DNA of 64,000 nt from assembly GCA_900074885.1 (NCBI GenBank), contig FJUW01000045.1, positions 124,001 to 188,000 on the forward strand, given 5' to 3'. The DNA is from Rhynchosporium graminicola (taxonomy: Eukaryota > Ascomycota > Leotiomycetes > Helotiales > Ploettnerulaceae). Within the stretch, counting starts at the first letter, position 1; each line of letters opens with the position of its first letter. Below the pieces are notes generated by a model, which did no database searches, had not been told where the DNA came from, and worked only from the letters and a program-made list of their open reading frames with translations. Shown piece by piece: positions 48,265-59,427 of this stretch. Position numbers and translations under genes: made by a program.

Positions 48265-49779
48265 ATATATAGCAGTTTTTGATGAGCTTGGCTTGGTGCA
48301 CAATCGAGCTAGCGGTAGATATTATCCTCGTTGGTAGTGTTTTCTTCTCACGCCCTTCGCTCTGCATGTGTCCGTGTGTGTCCACCTACAAGTCGTCTTG
48401 GCTTGCCGTCGGCTCCTTGGCAGAGTGCCAGTGTATAGCAGCCAATTAGAACATGCTAACCAACAATGAGGCAGGTCATCAATTTTGTACTTGTACATAC
48501 AATTGGGGTGCTAGTGTAGCCACCAGCACGAGCCCGAAAGCAAGGTGAATAAATCATAATCATAGACGATTACCATAGGTAGTGTACAGAAGTGGAATAT
48601 AATACCTTCTCGAGTATTCAGTACGTCTACTGGAGGGGGGCCCCCTCCGGCGCCCCCTATGACAACAATAGACAGATTCGAGGAACTCGGTTAAAACATC
48701 CAATTATCTTACCTATCCTAATAGCTTGGTATTTGTTTGATTCGATAAGAGCAATTCTCTTCACGTGTTTCAGTCGTCCAATCGTACGCTAGCTCTTACA
48801 ACTATCCAGTGTAGGCATATACCAATCTTGTGTGATTTTGGTAGGGTTGTCTTGCGGCAGGGTTAACCCCTTTTCCAGTCATTCATCCTTGCTTTCGGCA
48901 TAGAGTATGAATGAATGCTTTAGTATCTCCCATTAGCCAAGATTTTTTCCGATACGAAGAGATACGAACCGGAGACCCCGGTTAGTGCATTAGCGAAAGT
49001 TCTACTTGTATTGTTTAAATTCCCATTTTTAATTTTTACATACTAAGCCACGCCGCCACTGATTTGTTTATCGGGTAGTTTTACGAAAAAGAAATGGTAC
49101 TGTGAGCTTTGATGATATCGTACGCTGGCTTATTCTCGGATGATCGTCGCATAGTTCCACAGTACACCAGGAAATGTGCTTGGCAAGATATTCTCCCAGG
49201 AAAACCGGTCGTGGCTAGGGACTTGCCTTCGTTGGAATCCCACTCTCTTCCTGCCGTTTTCTATCTCCCGATTCGATGAAAGGATAGAGCTTCGGGACGG
49301 TTCTTCGCCCAAGAGACCTGCGATTTCGAGTCATGTCTTGAAGGCAACTTTATTTTTGGCAGCGGACAAAAGAAAAATCTAATCTAATCTGACATGCAGC
49401 ACTGCTCATAGCTGGGTCCTGCTTTAGACATATAAATTGATTGCCGTGTAAGATATCGATGTGGAGTAAGCCGAATCTGCAATTGCCTTGAGGCTACGGC
49501 AATAAGAGAAATGCATTTGAGGCTGTTGAAGGCAAGAGGTAATCGGTATCCTGATTCGTAAGATTAGGACTTCTGTAGAAGCAGAATGCAAATAAGAATC
49601 AAGGTAACGATATGCTGCGTCCTGTTCAGATCAATATTTCATTGGAAGAACGTTAATAATATGATATCGCCGGCTGGTAGCAGCGCAAGTGCAATGGACA
49701 CTAAATAAAGCGAGAGTTGATTATCAATAATAGTAATTGCGCAGCTATGAGAAGCATCAGTGAATGTTTTGTTGGAAGG
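48265..49779. other. Host spacer with a MITE-like repeat
   Basis: No gene supported. Contains the short repeat at 48509..48660 listed separately. Confidence 0.5.
48509..48660 (+). repeat. MITE-like short dispersed repeat, copy 1
   Basis: Begins TGCTAGTGTAGCCACCAGCA and ends in a G/C-rich block (GGAGGGGGGCCCCCTCC). A diverged inverted copy lies at 62044..62195, sharing TGCTAGTGTAGCCACTAGCA, GAGCCCGA, TCATAATCA and a G-rich end at the same spacing. Confidence 0.55.
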
Positions 49780-52700
49780 CTATGCCTTAATGTTCAAAAA
49801 ATCCCAGTATTTCTTCATCAGCGCCTGGTCTAGCACAGGATATACAAGAACATCAGGATCAGAACTCAGAACCATGGTTGTGTTGGCCGAATCGTAGACC
49901 GGCATACGTTCATAAAGTTGACAGTGTGTTAAGCCATCTCGTATTTCCTCCTCCAACATAGGCAGTAGTGGCTGTAGCGTTTTTGGGGAGTTAGCTGCCA
50001 ATCGAGACACCCAGTCTTTGTAAGTTACGCACTCCATTTGTCTTCCGCTACAGGCTCCAACCATCTGCATCGTAGAGTCCATATCGATCGATATCGCGGG
50101 TTCCGGGGGGACGATGTGATATGCGCGCCCTAGAACATTCGGAGCTGCAGCAATTTTGAGTACTGCAGAACTGACATAGTCAACAGGAACAAACTCCTTT
50201 CGCTGATTTGGAAGCTTCGGATAGTAGCCAAGCTCAGCACAGCCAAGGATCATGCGACTGACAAAATCGTCAGGATTAGAAATTCCCGATTGACTGTGAC
50301 CCGTGACGAAACCAGGTCGGTATATTGCTATAGGAAAACTGCGATCCATGAGACTTCGTAAGTTCTCCTCAACGACCCACTGGCTCTGAGAGTATCCGTC
50401 ATCACACTCGATTGCTTCAACATGGTTCGACAAAGGCTCGTCCTCTTTCAGCACGGTTGCGCCTGTTATGTAACCTGTTGGCCCAAAGCAAGATATGCTA
50501 GACATATAGTGCAATGATTTCGACCGACAAGTACCCGAGAAGCGAACAATGTTGAGAGTTCCCACGGTATTCGCTTGTCGGTGCATTGAGTAAGGTTGAG
50601 TGTAATTGACATGCGCTCCGAGATGGAAAACAACACTGGTCCATTGTGCCATTTTCATAAAAGTTTCTTCTCCCAAACCCAAAAACTGATCTTCAAGTCG
50701 TCCTGGAAGAATAATAATTTTTTCTTCGAACTCGTCCCGCCAAAGGCTGTACTTCGTCATTGCAGCACGAAGTCGTTGAAAGCCAACAGCTACATCTGCA
50801 GCACGAATCAAGCAGGCGACCTGTTTCACATGGCGTAGCTGAAGAAGATCAACAAGCATAAAAACGCCAACGAATCCAGTCGCGCCAGTCAAGAATATTC
50901 GACCTTCGCCATCAGAGCACCATTCGACTGGGACGCCTGCTGGAAGTGAGAAGTTGTCTGCCAATTTCGTGTCATTTTTCCATGCCATGTCTTCACCCTG
51001 AGAGATATCGGGACGACCATCCGGTTTGAGATTTATCGCGTAACAGAGAGCACCGAGCGTTGAATTCTGATACAAAGTCAACAGAGATATCTTCGATCCA
51101 AAATTCTGTCTGATGCAGCTGATAAGCATTGAGGCTTGGAGAGATGTGCCACCAAGGCCGAAAAAGTCACTTTCGGGCGGCATACAATCTTGTTGGACTT
51201 CTCCAGAGCCATGCTGAGTACCCAATATCTCGATCCAGAGTAGGGCCAATCGGATTATCGTAGCCGAGGGGAGCCGTGGTTCCTCAGTGAGTCGCCAATG
51301 CTGGTGATATTGTTCCGACAGCTTGTTGTGATCAACCTTGTCATGTGAATTGAGGGGCATCGTGGATATAAACTCCAGTTGGGGAACCATGTATGAAGGC
51401 AAGGATTCCCTGAGCTTTTTCGTAATCTCGCTCCTGATCGTCTTTGTTTCTAGTGTATGGCTATGGGCAACAGAGGGTCCATGGATAACGAATGCCAGCA
51501 GTATTGAGCCGGCTCCTTCTTGCGGCATCTCGAATCTCATTGCTACAGCCGCGGTGAAGAATCCTGTTTTGAGCAAAGCGAGCTCTACTGCTTCGAGTTC
51601 GATTCGAATTCCTCTAATCTTGACTTGACGGTCCCTTCGGCCTATATAAAGGGTCTCCCCATTTTGTTGGCGCTCAACGATGTCTCCAGTATGATATAGA
51701 CGGACGCCGTTCTTGGCGGTGAACGACTTCGAGTTTTGATTCGGCCGGTTCACATAGCCTTTAGACAAGCATGGACCTCCAACCAAAAGCTCACCCTGGT
51801 CTGGCTTGGCCATGGAGGAGGCCACAATATGCGCTACATTGCGACCAATTGGGTGACCAATGGTGATGATACCGTCATGTACATCCTGAAGTGTTATGAG
51901 GTGCGCGAAGCAGAATATACAGCATTCCGTTGGGCCATAAGCGTTGACTAACATTCCTGGTGGGCCATGTTGAAAAATCTTGCGAACGGTGGTCAGATTA
52001 GCAGCTTCTCCTCCAAAAAGACAAATGCGTAGATTTTTGACCGCCTGCGGGTAGGTTGATGCCACCAGGTTGAGTATTGATGCGGTAAAAATCATAACCG
52101 TCACTCCAAGAACGCTAATTCGATCCGTCATGACCATTGGATCCAGCATAGTCGCTTTTTGAACAATAGCTATACGGCTCCTATCAACAGGGGTGCCCAG
52201 ATCTCGAATAGGGACACATCAAAGCTGCTACTATTACAGTGTGCCACAACATCAGTCGTTGCCAAAGGTTCGAATGGAGCATGAAAAGCAACATGAAGGA
52301 TTGATCGTGCTGCAATTTGGACGGCTTTCGGCGCACTGGTGGTTCCGGAGGTGTGTATTATGTGAGTGCGATGCTCAAGACTTCCTGGAACAACTCTAAA
52401 GTTTTGTGCTGTATTGTTGTTTGTTGGCTCGATACACAGTTGGTGAAATGGCAAGTCTCGATTAGAATTTTCATCGTCAACGATAATGTACCGAACTTCG
52501 AGAAACTCCAGCATAGTTCGGATCCGTTTGTCTGGTAAGCTTGGGTCGATAGGAACACAGCTCCCTCCGACATAGATTATGGCAATTTGTGCAACAATAT
52601 CGCCAATTCCGTGTTTTACCACAATACCGATGGGCTCCTCCAACAGTATGGACAAAGAAATCAGTTGATGGGCCAGGTGTGAGGACCGGGCATGAAGCTC

Positions 52701-52847
52701 GCCATATGTAATCGATGATTGGTCACTATCAATCGCGATCGCTGAAGGCTGTCGCTGTACTTGATCGTAGAATAGCTCTCCAAGACTTCGGTCCGCCTCG
52801 ACCAGTTTCTCATACTCGCTTGTGAAATTTAAAATTTCGATATCCAT
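49780..52847 (-). pseudogene. NRPS-like A-T-R enzyme (adenylation, thiolation, reductase), frameshifted
   Basis: Minus-strand frame from ATG 52847 to TAA 49780, no introns, ~1,021 codons once the break is allowed for. The adenylation domain has HTSGTTSAPKAV (A3), FDVSLFEIW (A4, Asp that normally holds the substrate amino group), NAYGPTE (A5), YHTGD (A7), GRRDRQVKIRG (A8) and a Lys in the A10 region. The carrier domain has the phosphopantetheine site FFGLGGTSL. The reductase domain begins IFLTGATGFVG (NADPH fold). Such enzymes load an amino acid and release it reductively as aldehyde or alcohol (alpha-aminoadipate-reductase type). Two defects are visible: an extra TA at 52171..52172 creates TAG (52170..52172) and shifts the frame within the A domain, and the catalytic YxxxK of the reductase reads YSQSQ (Gln codon 50380..50382). 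Confidence 0.8.
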
Positions 52848-53824
52848 GGTCCACGCTTCTCTATCGAAACTTGATTGTTTAGGAAGGGGGAAAAGAGTCG
52901 ATCGGAATGGAAAGCGTCTTGCGAAGTCTCACCTGTTTCTTCAGGGCATGAGACAGTTTTAGAGGATTTTTATAATCCCCGGACCAAGATAAATACTTGG
53001 GGAATATCATTTATGATACATTCCTAGACCCAGGACTATGGAATGTTGATCACAGCGCCAACGAAATAATGCGATTCGTTCAGGCATACTTCTTGGTAAT
53101 CGTGGTATTCCAGAGACTTTTGATACTGTTGGTATTCCCAATTTGTAGCGGTCGAGCCTGAGATTTCATATGGAAACCAACAACTCTGTCTGGAGAATGC
53201 GCCTTACTTCATATGTTCAAGGTAGTCTTCAAGTGGCGACTTATTGCTTCGGGGGTTGTTTATTATGCGCTAACTCACGAAGATGAATGGTTGGTTATTG
53301 AATTCCTCAAAGTGCAGCCATGGATCATTAACCCTTACTTGCCGGAGGGCTTTGTTGGATTTGGAAGCATGCATATCCCGGTAAACATATGGGCCAGAGC
53401 TCCGTACTCTCGTGTGGAATCGATGGTCAAGAAACAAAAAGATTGATGTTTGGATGTTCCTCAAGGTCCCGACTCACGTCTTTGCCATTTAGAGCATCGT
53501 TTCGGATCTGTCGTTCTCGCTACGGGGAATACTTGAGAACAAATGGCTGGGATGAAAAGTTTAGGCTTGGCACTAGTGTAGTAACCAGGACATTCAATCA
53601 AAAGATTCAAGGTAAGCGACAAAAGTGCCACTCTTTTTTTTTTTTTGAAAACAATATGATTACTTCTGTTAGACGCTAGTAAGAAATCTGAAGAAGCTAA
53701 TCGGTTCTCCGGGCTCTAATTAGTCTACATAATTATTGCTACTATTTTTGAAACCAAGCTAGTAGGCCTTTATCTAGAGTTGAAAATATAGAGTCTTGAG
53801 CTTAGATTTGAGTTTTAAAACTAT
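52848..53824. other. Promoter side of the NRPS-like gene and spacer
   Basis: Upstream sequence of the NRPS-like gene; a poly-T run at ~53635. No other gene seen. Confidence 0.5.
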
Positions 53825-54306
53825 CGCAAGTACCCCGAGGTTGGAGATTTTGATGAAGCTAGTTTTTTTCCTGCTATTATTTATAGTAATATAGCCTCTT
53901 GCGGATATTTCAATGCCAGTATATAAGAAGTTATTAGACTTAATGCTTTTTTATCAAGTCTTATCTCGGATTAGAATAACCCTTTATTCACCCTATTAGT
54001 AAGCTATTCCGAAGAAGCGATATTACTACGAATAATATAGAAAATAAGATTGCCTCTTTAGCATTCTCGTAATCCGCCCTATACTACTAAATCTTAAATG
54101 TATAATAGGCTATAGTCAGATTTTCTATATCACTTAACGATATATAGCTTGAACTAAATATGAAAGCTAATCTAATTAGTCTTAACTAATCTCTATATAC
54201 GAATGATTAATTCTCGAAATTATAAGCCTTCTAAGTTGAAAGACTATATAATGGGTGACTAATATCAAGATAATCTACGCTAAAGCCTGAAAATTCGAGC
54301 TAGTTA
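53825..54306 (+). pseudogene. RIP-degraded coding relic, identity unknown
   Basis: One plus-strand frame is readable for ~160 codons (RKYPEVGDFDEASFFPAIIY..., ...LVSYSEEAILLRII..., ...HSRNPPYTTKS...MYNRL...), broken by about fifteen TAA/TAG stops at places that fit Gln or Trp, plus one TGA. The sequence is T+A-rich with few CpA. So this was a repeated gene or element hit by RIP. It does not look like pol, gag or a DDE transposase; I do not recognise it. Confidence 0.45.
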
Positions 54307-54726
54307 GTGATGACTCGCCTAATCGACGACTAAGTCAGTTTAGAAAGAGTTGAATGATGCGGACTGCAGATTCTTTGATGATCGTTTAGTTTTATGACAC
54401 AGTAGGACGTAGTTTCTCGCATAAGTTAGTCGAGGTCGTTGAGTCAGTGTGACTCGCTTAGCGACTAACGACAAAGGTAAATTTTCAACTTGGACTGTTT
54501 GAAATCGCCTTACGCGGGCTTAACGAAGTAGGGTGCAATGATTATATCAGAAATTCGGCAACAATATCGTGAGATCAAATGCAAAATTGTATGAAGATAG
54601 GTTCCCACTGTGCTGAAAACATTTGACGAGCGATCGAAGAGGAAAAACTGACATCTGCCCAGCGCCACTTCAGACTATTTAACCCACCCTTGAAGTAAGT
54701 AAGGGGGCAATACACCGAGACTTCTG

Positions 54727-57700
54727 CTAGCTTGATTTCTTCTTTTTCATCTCCTTGAACAGCAAAAATTCTTCGAATTCATCCATCTCCAGCTGCTTCG
54801 GCCGACTGCCGATTGCGTCTTTGGTCGTGGCCGCAGCGACAGCTTTGTCCTTGTCCGCTGTGGAAGGTTCATCTCTGACGCGAGATAAACAATTTTCCTC
54901 CCTATCATCTTCACCATCTTCATCATCGTCGTCATCAGATGATGATTCGCTTTCAGGATCTTTAGCATTACGTGCAGGAAGGTGAGGGGGCTTTTCATTT
55001 CTCCGCTCGGATCGCGCGGCGGGAGGATCTCTGTTAAGATTGCCAAATCCATCGTAACGAATCTCCTCTTGCCAGGCCACCTCTGCCTCTGAGTTTCCAA
55101 GGGTCTTTTTCATGTAACTGTCAAAGTCTTTGGATGCATCTGCAACGATTTGGAACTGATCCTTGCCGAGCGTTGTGGACTCCGCCCCAGGTTCGCGAGA
55201 GCTGTACTCGGCTAGCGTGATGGCAGTCTGGAATGCATTCCGAATTTGCCTTAAATTTTTTATGGTCAGTACTCCGTGGAAAATGCGACTTAGGTAGTGG
55301 ACAGGTCTAGATCTCACCTTCCATTCCACGTGGCAAGCCTAGCTTTCTCCAAGCGCTTAAAATGCGACCTTGCGAATTTCTGTATCTCTTTCGACTTCAC
55401 CTTGAAATCCACTTTCTTCGATATTTTCTGTTCTGCAATGGTCCTGTCGAGTAGGATCTGGTATAGCTTGAGGGTTGCTTCAAGACCAAGATGCGGAAAG
55501 TACAAGCTCATATGAATGCGGGATTTGAAAGCTGGATCGATGCTTCCTACACGGTTGGTTGTCAAGAATAGTATGCCCTGGAATGTTAGCTACTGTTCCA
55601 TGACTATTTGGCTACCTTTGTCGCAAACTTACACTGTAATACTCAAGAGTGCGGAGGAATACACTGACAACCGCGTTTCGTCTGAGGTCCGTCCTATTCC
55701 TAGAGTTTGATTCGTACTTAATTTGACACACGATATGTTTACAGATCGTGAAAAATCTTTGCTCACCTCTTGGCCATGAACACACTATGAGTAAGTCAGT
55801 CAAGCTCCGAACCATGTTGATGCTGCTCTGGGTCTTACTCACTCGGCCTCGTCAAGAAGAAGGACGCATCCCCACTTGTGAGCTAGTTGAAAATTTCGAT
55901 CAAGACTTGCTTGAACTTCCGCGGCTGTTTCTCCAATGTCTCCACAGGTCACTGGGAACAGTGGGCGATGGGTAAGATCTGCGACGCATTCTGCTGTCGA
56001 CGTTTTCCCAACTCCTTTCGAGATAGTTAGTTTACAAGAATCTCATACATCATGTGTTGGATTGTTCGGTAACAGACCCGGTTCTCCATGAAGAAGAATG
56101 ATCAAACCCTTCCCTAATCCATGCTTCAGCTATTGCTCTGGATAAGCATGTTCGAACTCACCTTTTCCCCTGACCATATCCATAGATGCTCCCAAGTTCG
56201 AGGTAGCAGTAGCAATTGTCAAATCTCTTGCGTGATTTCTTACCAAAGCCTTGACTGTATCCTTGTGTCTTGGAGGTCTGGTATTTGGTCAGTTGAAAAC
56301 ATGTGGACCGTATTTGGAGGAGGATCTGATTTACAGAACTAAACTGTCAAAGTTGTTTTCATACACGACATCTGACAGATCGCAAATATTCACAGTTACT
56401 TTCATCGGTATTAGCTTTGGGGGAGAGATAGGAGGCTTGTTATTGCATACCCCACTGCCTACTTCTGAGGACAAATCCATACGTCCAATGAGGAAGCAAG
56501 ATTTTGTCTTTCTGATCAAGTTCACTTGCGGGAAACCGTTTCAAGGCATAGAGATTCGTCTGAATATACTCTTCAACTCTTAATCTGTCCATGCGAAGAT
56601 CTTTATGAACAATATCACTTCCGCAGCCTTAAGTTGTAAGTAAACATACAGCCTCTTTTGCTTTGAATTAAAATTCAATGAGATACTCACATCCTTCATC
56701 GTACTTTAAATGAGTACAAAAGGGCTCGGCTTGCGTTTCACGCTTATCTCCCTCACTGAGATCAGCTTCATCAAAGTCAAGATGTGGCTGCCAATGGGTA
56801 TTTCTATTGATCGCTAAGGTCATGTCGACAATTATCTGACCATCAATCTTCGGGGTAAGAATGTTAGACTGTTAACTTCCAGATAAGATATATTTGGAGT
56901 ATTTACTTCCTCTGCAGGCTCATCCAACGTTGTTCCTACTAGTAATCTGTGTGCGTAAGGAAGTTTGGTCATTTCGAGGTACTTTGAGCCTCGATCGACA
57001 AGTGATTCTTCCAAGGTCTGTTTCGATGGATCAAATCTCAATGGGAACACGGATAGAGATGTGATGAGCCTGGCGCCTTGAAATCTATTCCAATATTAGC
57101 TCCGACAAGCATAAATCCCTGTCGTCGCTGTTCTTTGTCTGAAACGGATACGAACTTTCGGATGTGAAATTTCGTAAGTTTAGGTCCAAAAAATGATCCG
57201 TCAAACCCGAGACTATAGCAATCTATCACAAAGCCATCCACGGGTACAGGTTTATGATCTCTGTCAATCTTGGGAACCCAGATCTCTCTGCCGCCCTAAG
57301 CAATGCTGTTAGCATAAAAACTCAACGACAGAAACATCAGCTGGGATAGCATGATTGTGTTTTTACCGTCAAATTTATCACTCGATAGACCTTCGGCACA
57401 CTTGATTGTTGCTGTATCACATCGTCACCCAATTTAAATAGATGCCACAGGTCTTCGTACCGAATGGTGGTCGCAGTGCCACCTTCGATCTCGCTTCTCA
57501 ACTCTAGAATCGGTTTCAAGTCAACATCAAGAAATTCGATCAGCAGTTTCAGGTCAACGAGCAGATGCTTGTCATCGTATACATCGCGCTCATGCCCAAC
57601 TTCCGTTCCCTCTTGCATTTTGCCTTTGGATTCTGTAGCTTTGTTGACCTTCTTGTCGATTTTGATTTCCAATTCTCTGACACTCGCTCTGATCTGGTCC

Positions 57701-58569
57701 TCGAAAGTACAGAACACTTTGAATGGATTGCGAATCAACATCGCACAAACCTGGGTATATTCGGATTTTCTCCTTACTGTGACCGCTAGATTTTCACCGG
57801 AAATCTTTCCAAGGTGCGCAGCCAAAAGAGCTGGCCGAATCCTGATAGCTTCCGGCGATCGCTGACCACTCCCACCAGCCCCAGTTTTGGTATCAGTGGA
57901 GTCAATCGTATCAGCAAGAAGAACTTCTAAGCCAGGCCGTAAGTGCGGCGGAATATCTGCCGATTTTTCGTTCAATGGAAATTGCAGAGGGGACGATCTC
58001 TTCAGCTCATGGAGATACACACGCTGGTCTGGGCCTGGCTGGGTTTCAATGTCGAAATCTGCTGGCAAGCCCTGAATATCCCTTCTTAGACTCTTCACCT
58101 CTTTTTCCAAATTATTGACCCTCAGGTCGGTATAGGCTATGTGTAAAATGGCTTGTCTACTTCTGGCTTCCACTCTGTCCGGGGTTTCCTTTTCTTTTCT
58201 TACAAGTTCCGGGACTAAATTTCGAAAAGCAGATGTACAGGCTTTGTCGCTGGCATTGACGGCGGTCTCCTCACTGATGACTTGGCGAGCGAGGGTTTGG
58301 TAGAAAGTCATTTCCTGCTCAATCTCACTATTCTTTTCAGAATTCAGTAGCTGGCCCTCATTGCTTCCTATAACGCTGCTTGTAGAAATCTCGGGGCCGT
58401 TTTCCGAGGTCAGCTGGACCGTAGGATGAATGCTAACTGGAGGGTTGTCGTCAGTGCTCTGCTGCTCTCTCTGTTCTGTGGGTGAAATAGCCTCGTCGAC
58501 GTGGAGGGTAGAAAGCATAGAATCGGGATGTGATTTGCCAACAATACTCATGATGTTGGGGGCTGCCAT
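54727..58569 (-). CDS. Fungal AAA+ ATPase with DUF7025-like N-terminal region, 1,036 residues, 13 exons
   Basis: Exons 58569..57367, 57295..57156, 57084..56907, 56847..56691, 56627..56451, 56398..56335, 56277..56162, 56113..56078, 56014..55843, 55784..55767, 55699..55633, 55577..55318, 55249..54727 join in frame across twelve 48-71-nt introns. An N-terminal disordered part and a coiled coil (~residues 140-175) precede a DUF7025-like region (DLWHLFKLGDDV, VIDCYSLGFDG, ITSLSVFPLRF). The AAA core has Walker A GEPGVGKTS (~686-694), Walker B LLLDEAD (~742-748) and sensor-1 TTNRVGSIDPAFKSRIH. An acidic Asp/Glu tract and a Lys-rich end close the protein. The family's role is unknown; probably an ATP-driven remodeller. 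Exon 10 is only 18 nt. Divergent to the next gene. Appears intact. Confidence 0.88.
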
Positions 58570-59427
58570 AGCTCGAACACCAACGTCTCTGTTCTACGAA
58601 ATTGAATCAGGAGCTCAGAAGTTGCCAAACTTGCAGAGTCCAAGAACATCATGCTTATCACTCTCGCCATCTCATGGTTTAGGCTGAGCAGAAATCAGGA
58701 GCAAGATGCACGCCTGCATAAGCTGAGAAAAGGTTGACCAGTAGGAAGGAAGCATTTCCTCGTAACTAAATTTATGAACCTGCTCGAAAGTGCATAAACT
58801 CAACACAGCCCATGACATTCCAATTGTCCGTCGGGCGTAGTCCAAGGTGGTGCGACCTAATTTGTCGCCGTGCACATTGTTAATGCACTTCAATGACTAA
58901 GCTGGAACGGATTCGATCATTCACTGACATGTGCAGGCAGAAGTCAAGCGTAATACGAGATGGCCACTCATATTCTCTCCATGCGTATCTCTTTGATGCG
59001 GTGCAATTACGAATCTGGGGGGTGTTCCACGATTTGGGCGGTTACTCTTTCGTGTCTGGCTGTTACTGGATACAATTTTCAGCCCTTGGAGAGGCCTTTC
59101 CTCTGGAGCCTCGAAAACTGTCCTAGAGGTCACGAGTCAGTCATGAACTTTCATCGTTCTTGGCAATTCATGAGCATCCCCTTGTGCAGATGTGATAGAA
59201 GCTATTCTTTGAACGAGCAAGGGCGGATGGAGCGATTCAAGCCCTATATATATATACTGCTTTCCTCGATATTCTCTACCCCGTGACGCAAGGCTCATCT
59301 GGAATTCGAAACCTCAGGCTTCTTTTGAGTTCTGGAAACAATTGCCCTGGCGTGACCTCGCAGAATTCTTCAAACCCCGACTGCGAGTTTGAAAGAGCAA
59401 AGTTTCAAGACAATCGCACAACCTGAA
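58570..59427. promoter_or_regulatory. Shared intergenic region of a divergent gene pair
   Basis: 858 bp lie between the start codons of the AAA+ gene (minus) and the DUF7708-like gene (plus), so both promoters must be here. A TATA run is at 59245..59256. Confidence 0.55.
59245..59256 (+). promoter_or_regulatory. TATA-rich element
   Basis: TATATATATATA about 170 bases before the ATG at 59428; a plausible TATA box for the plus-strand gene. Confidence 0.4.
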
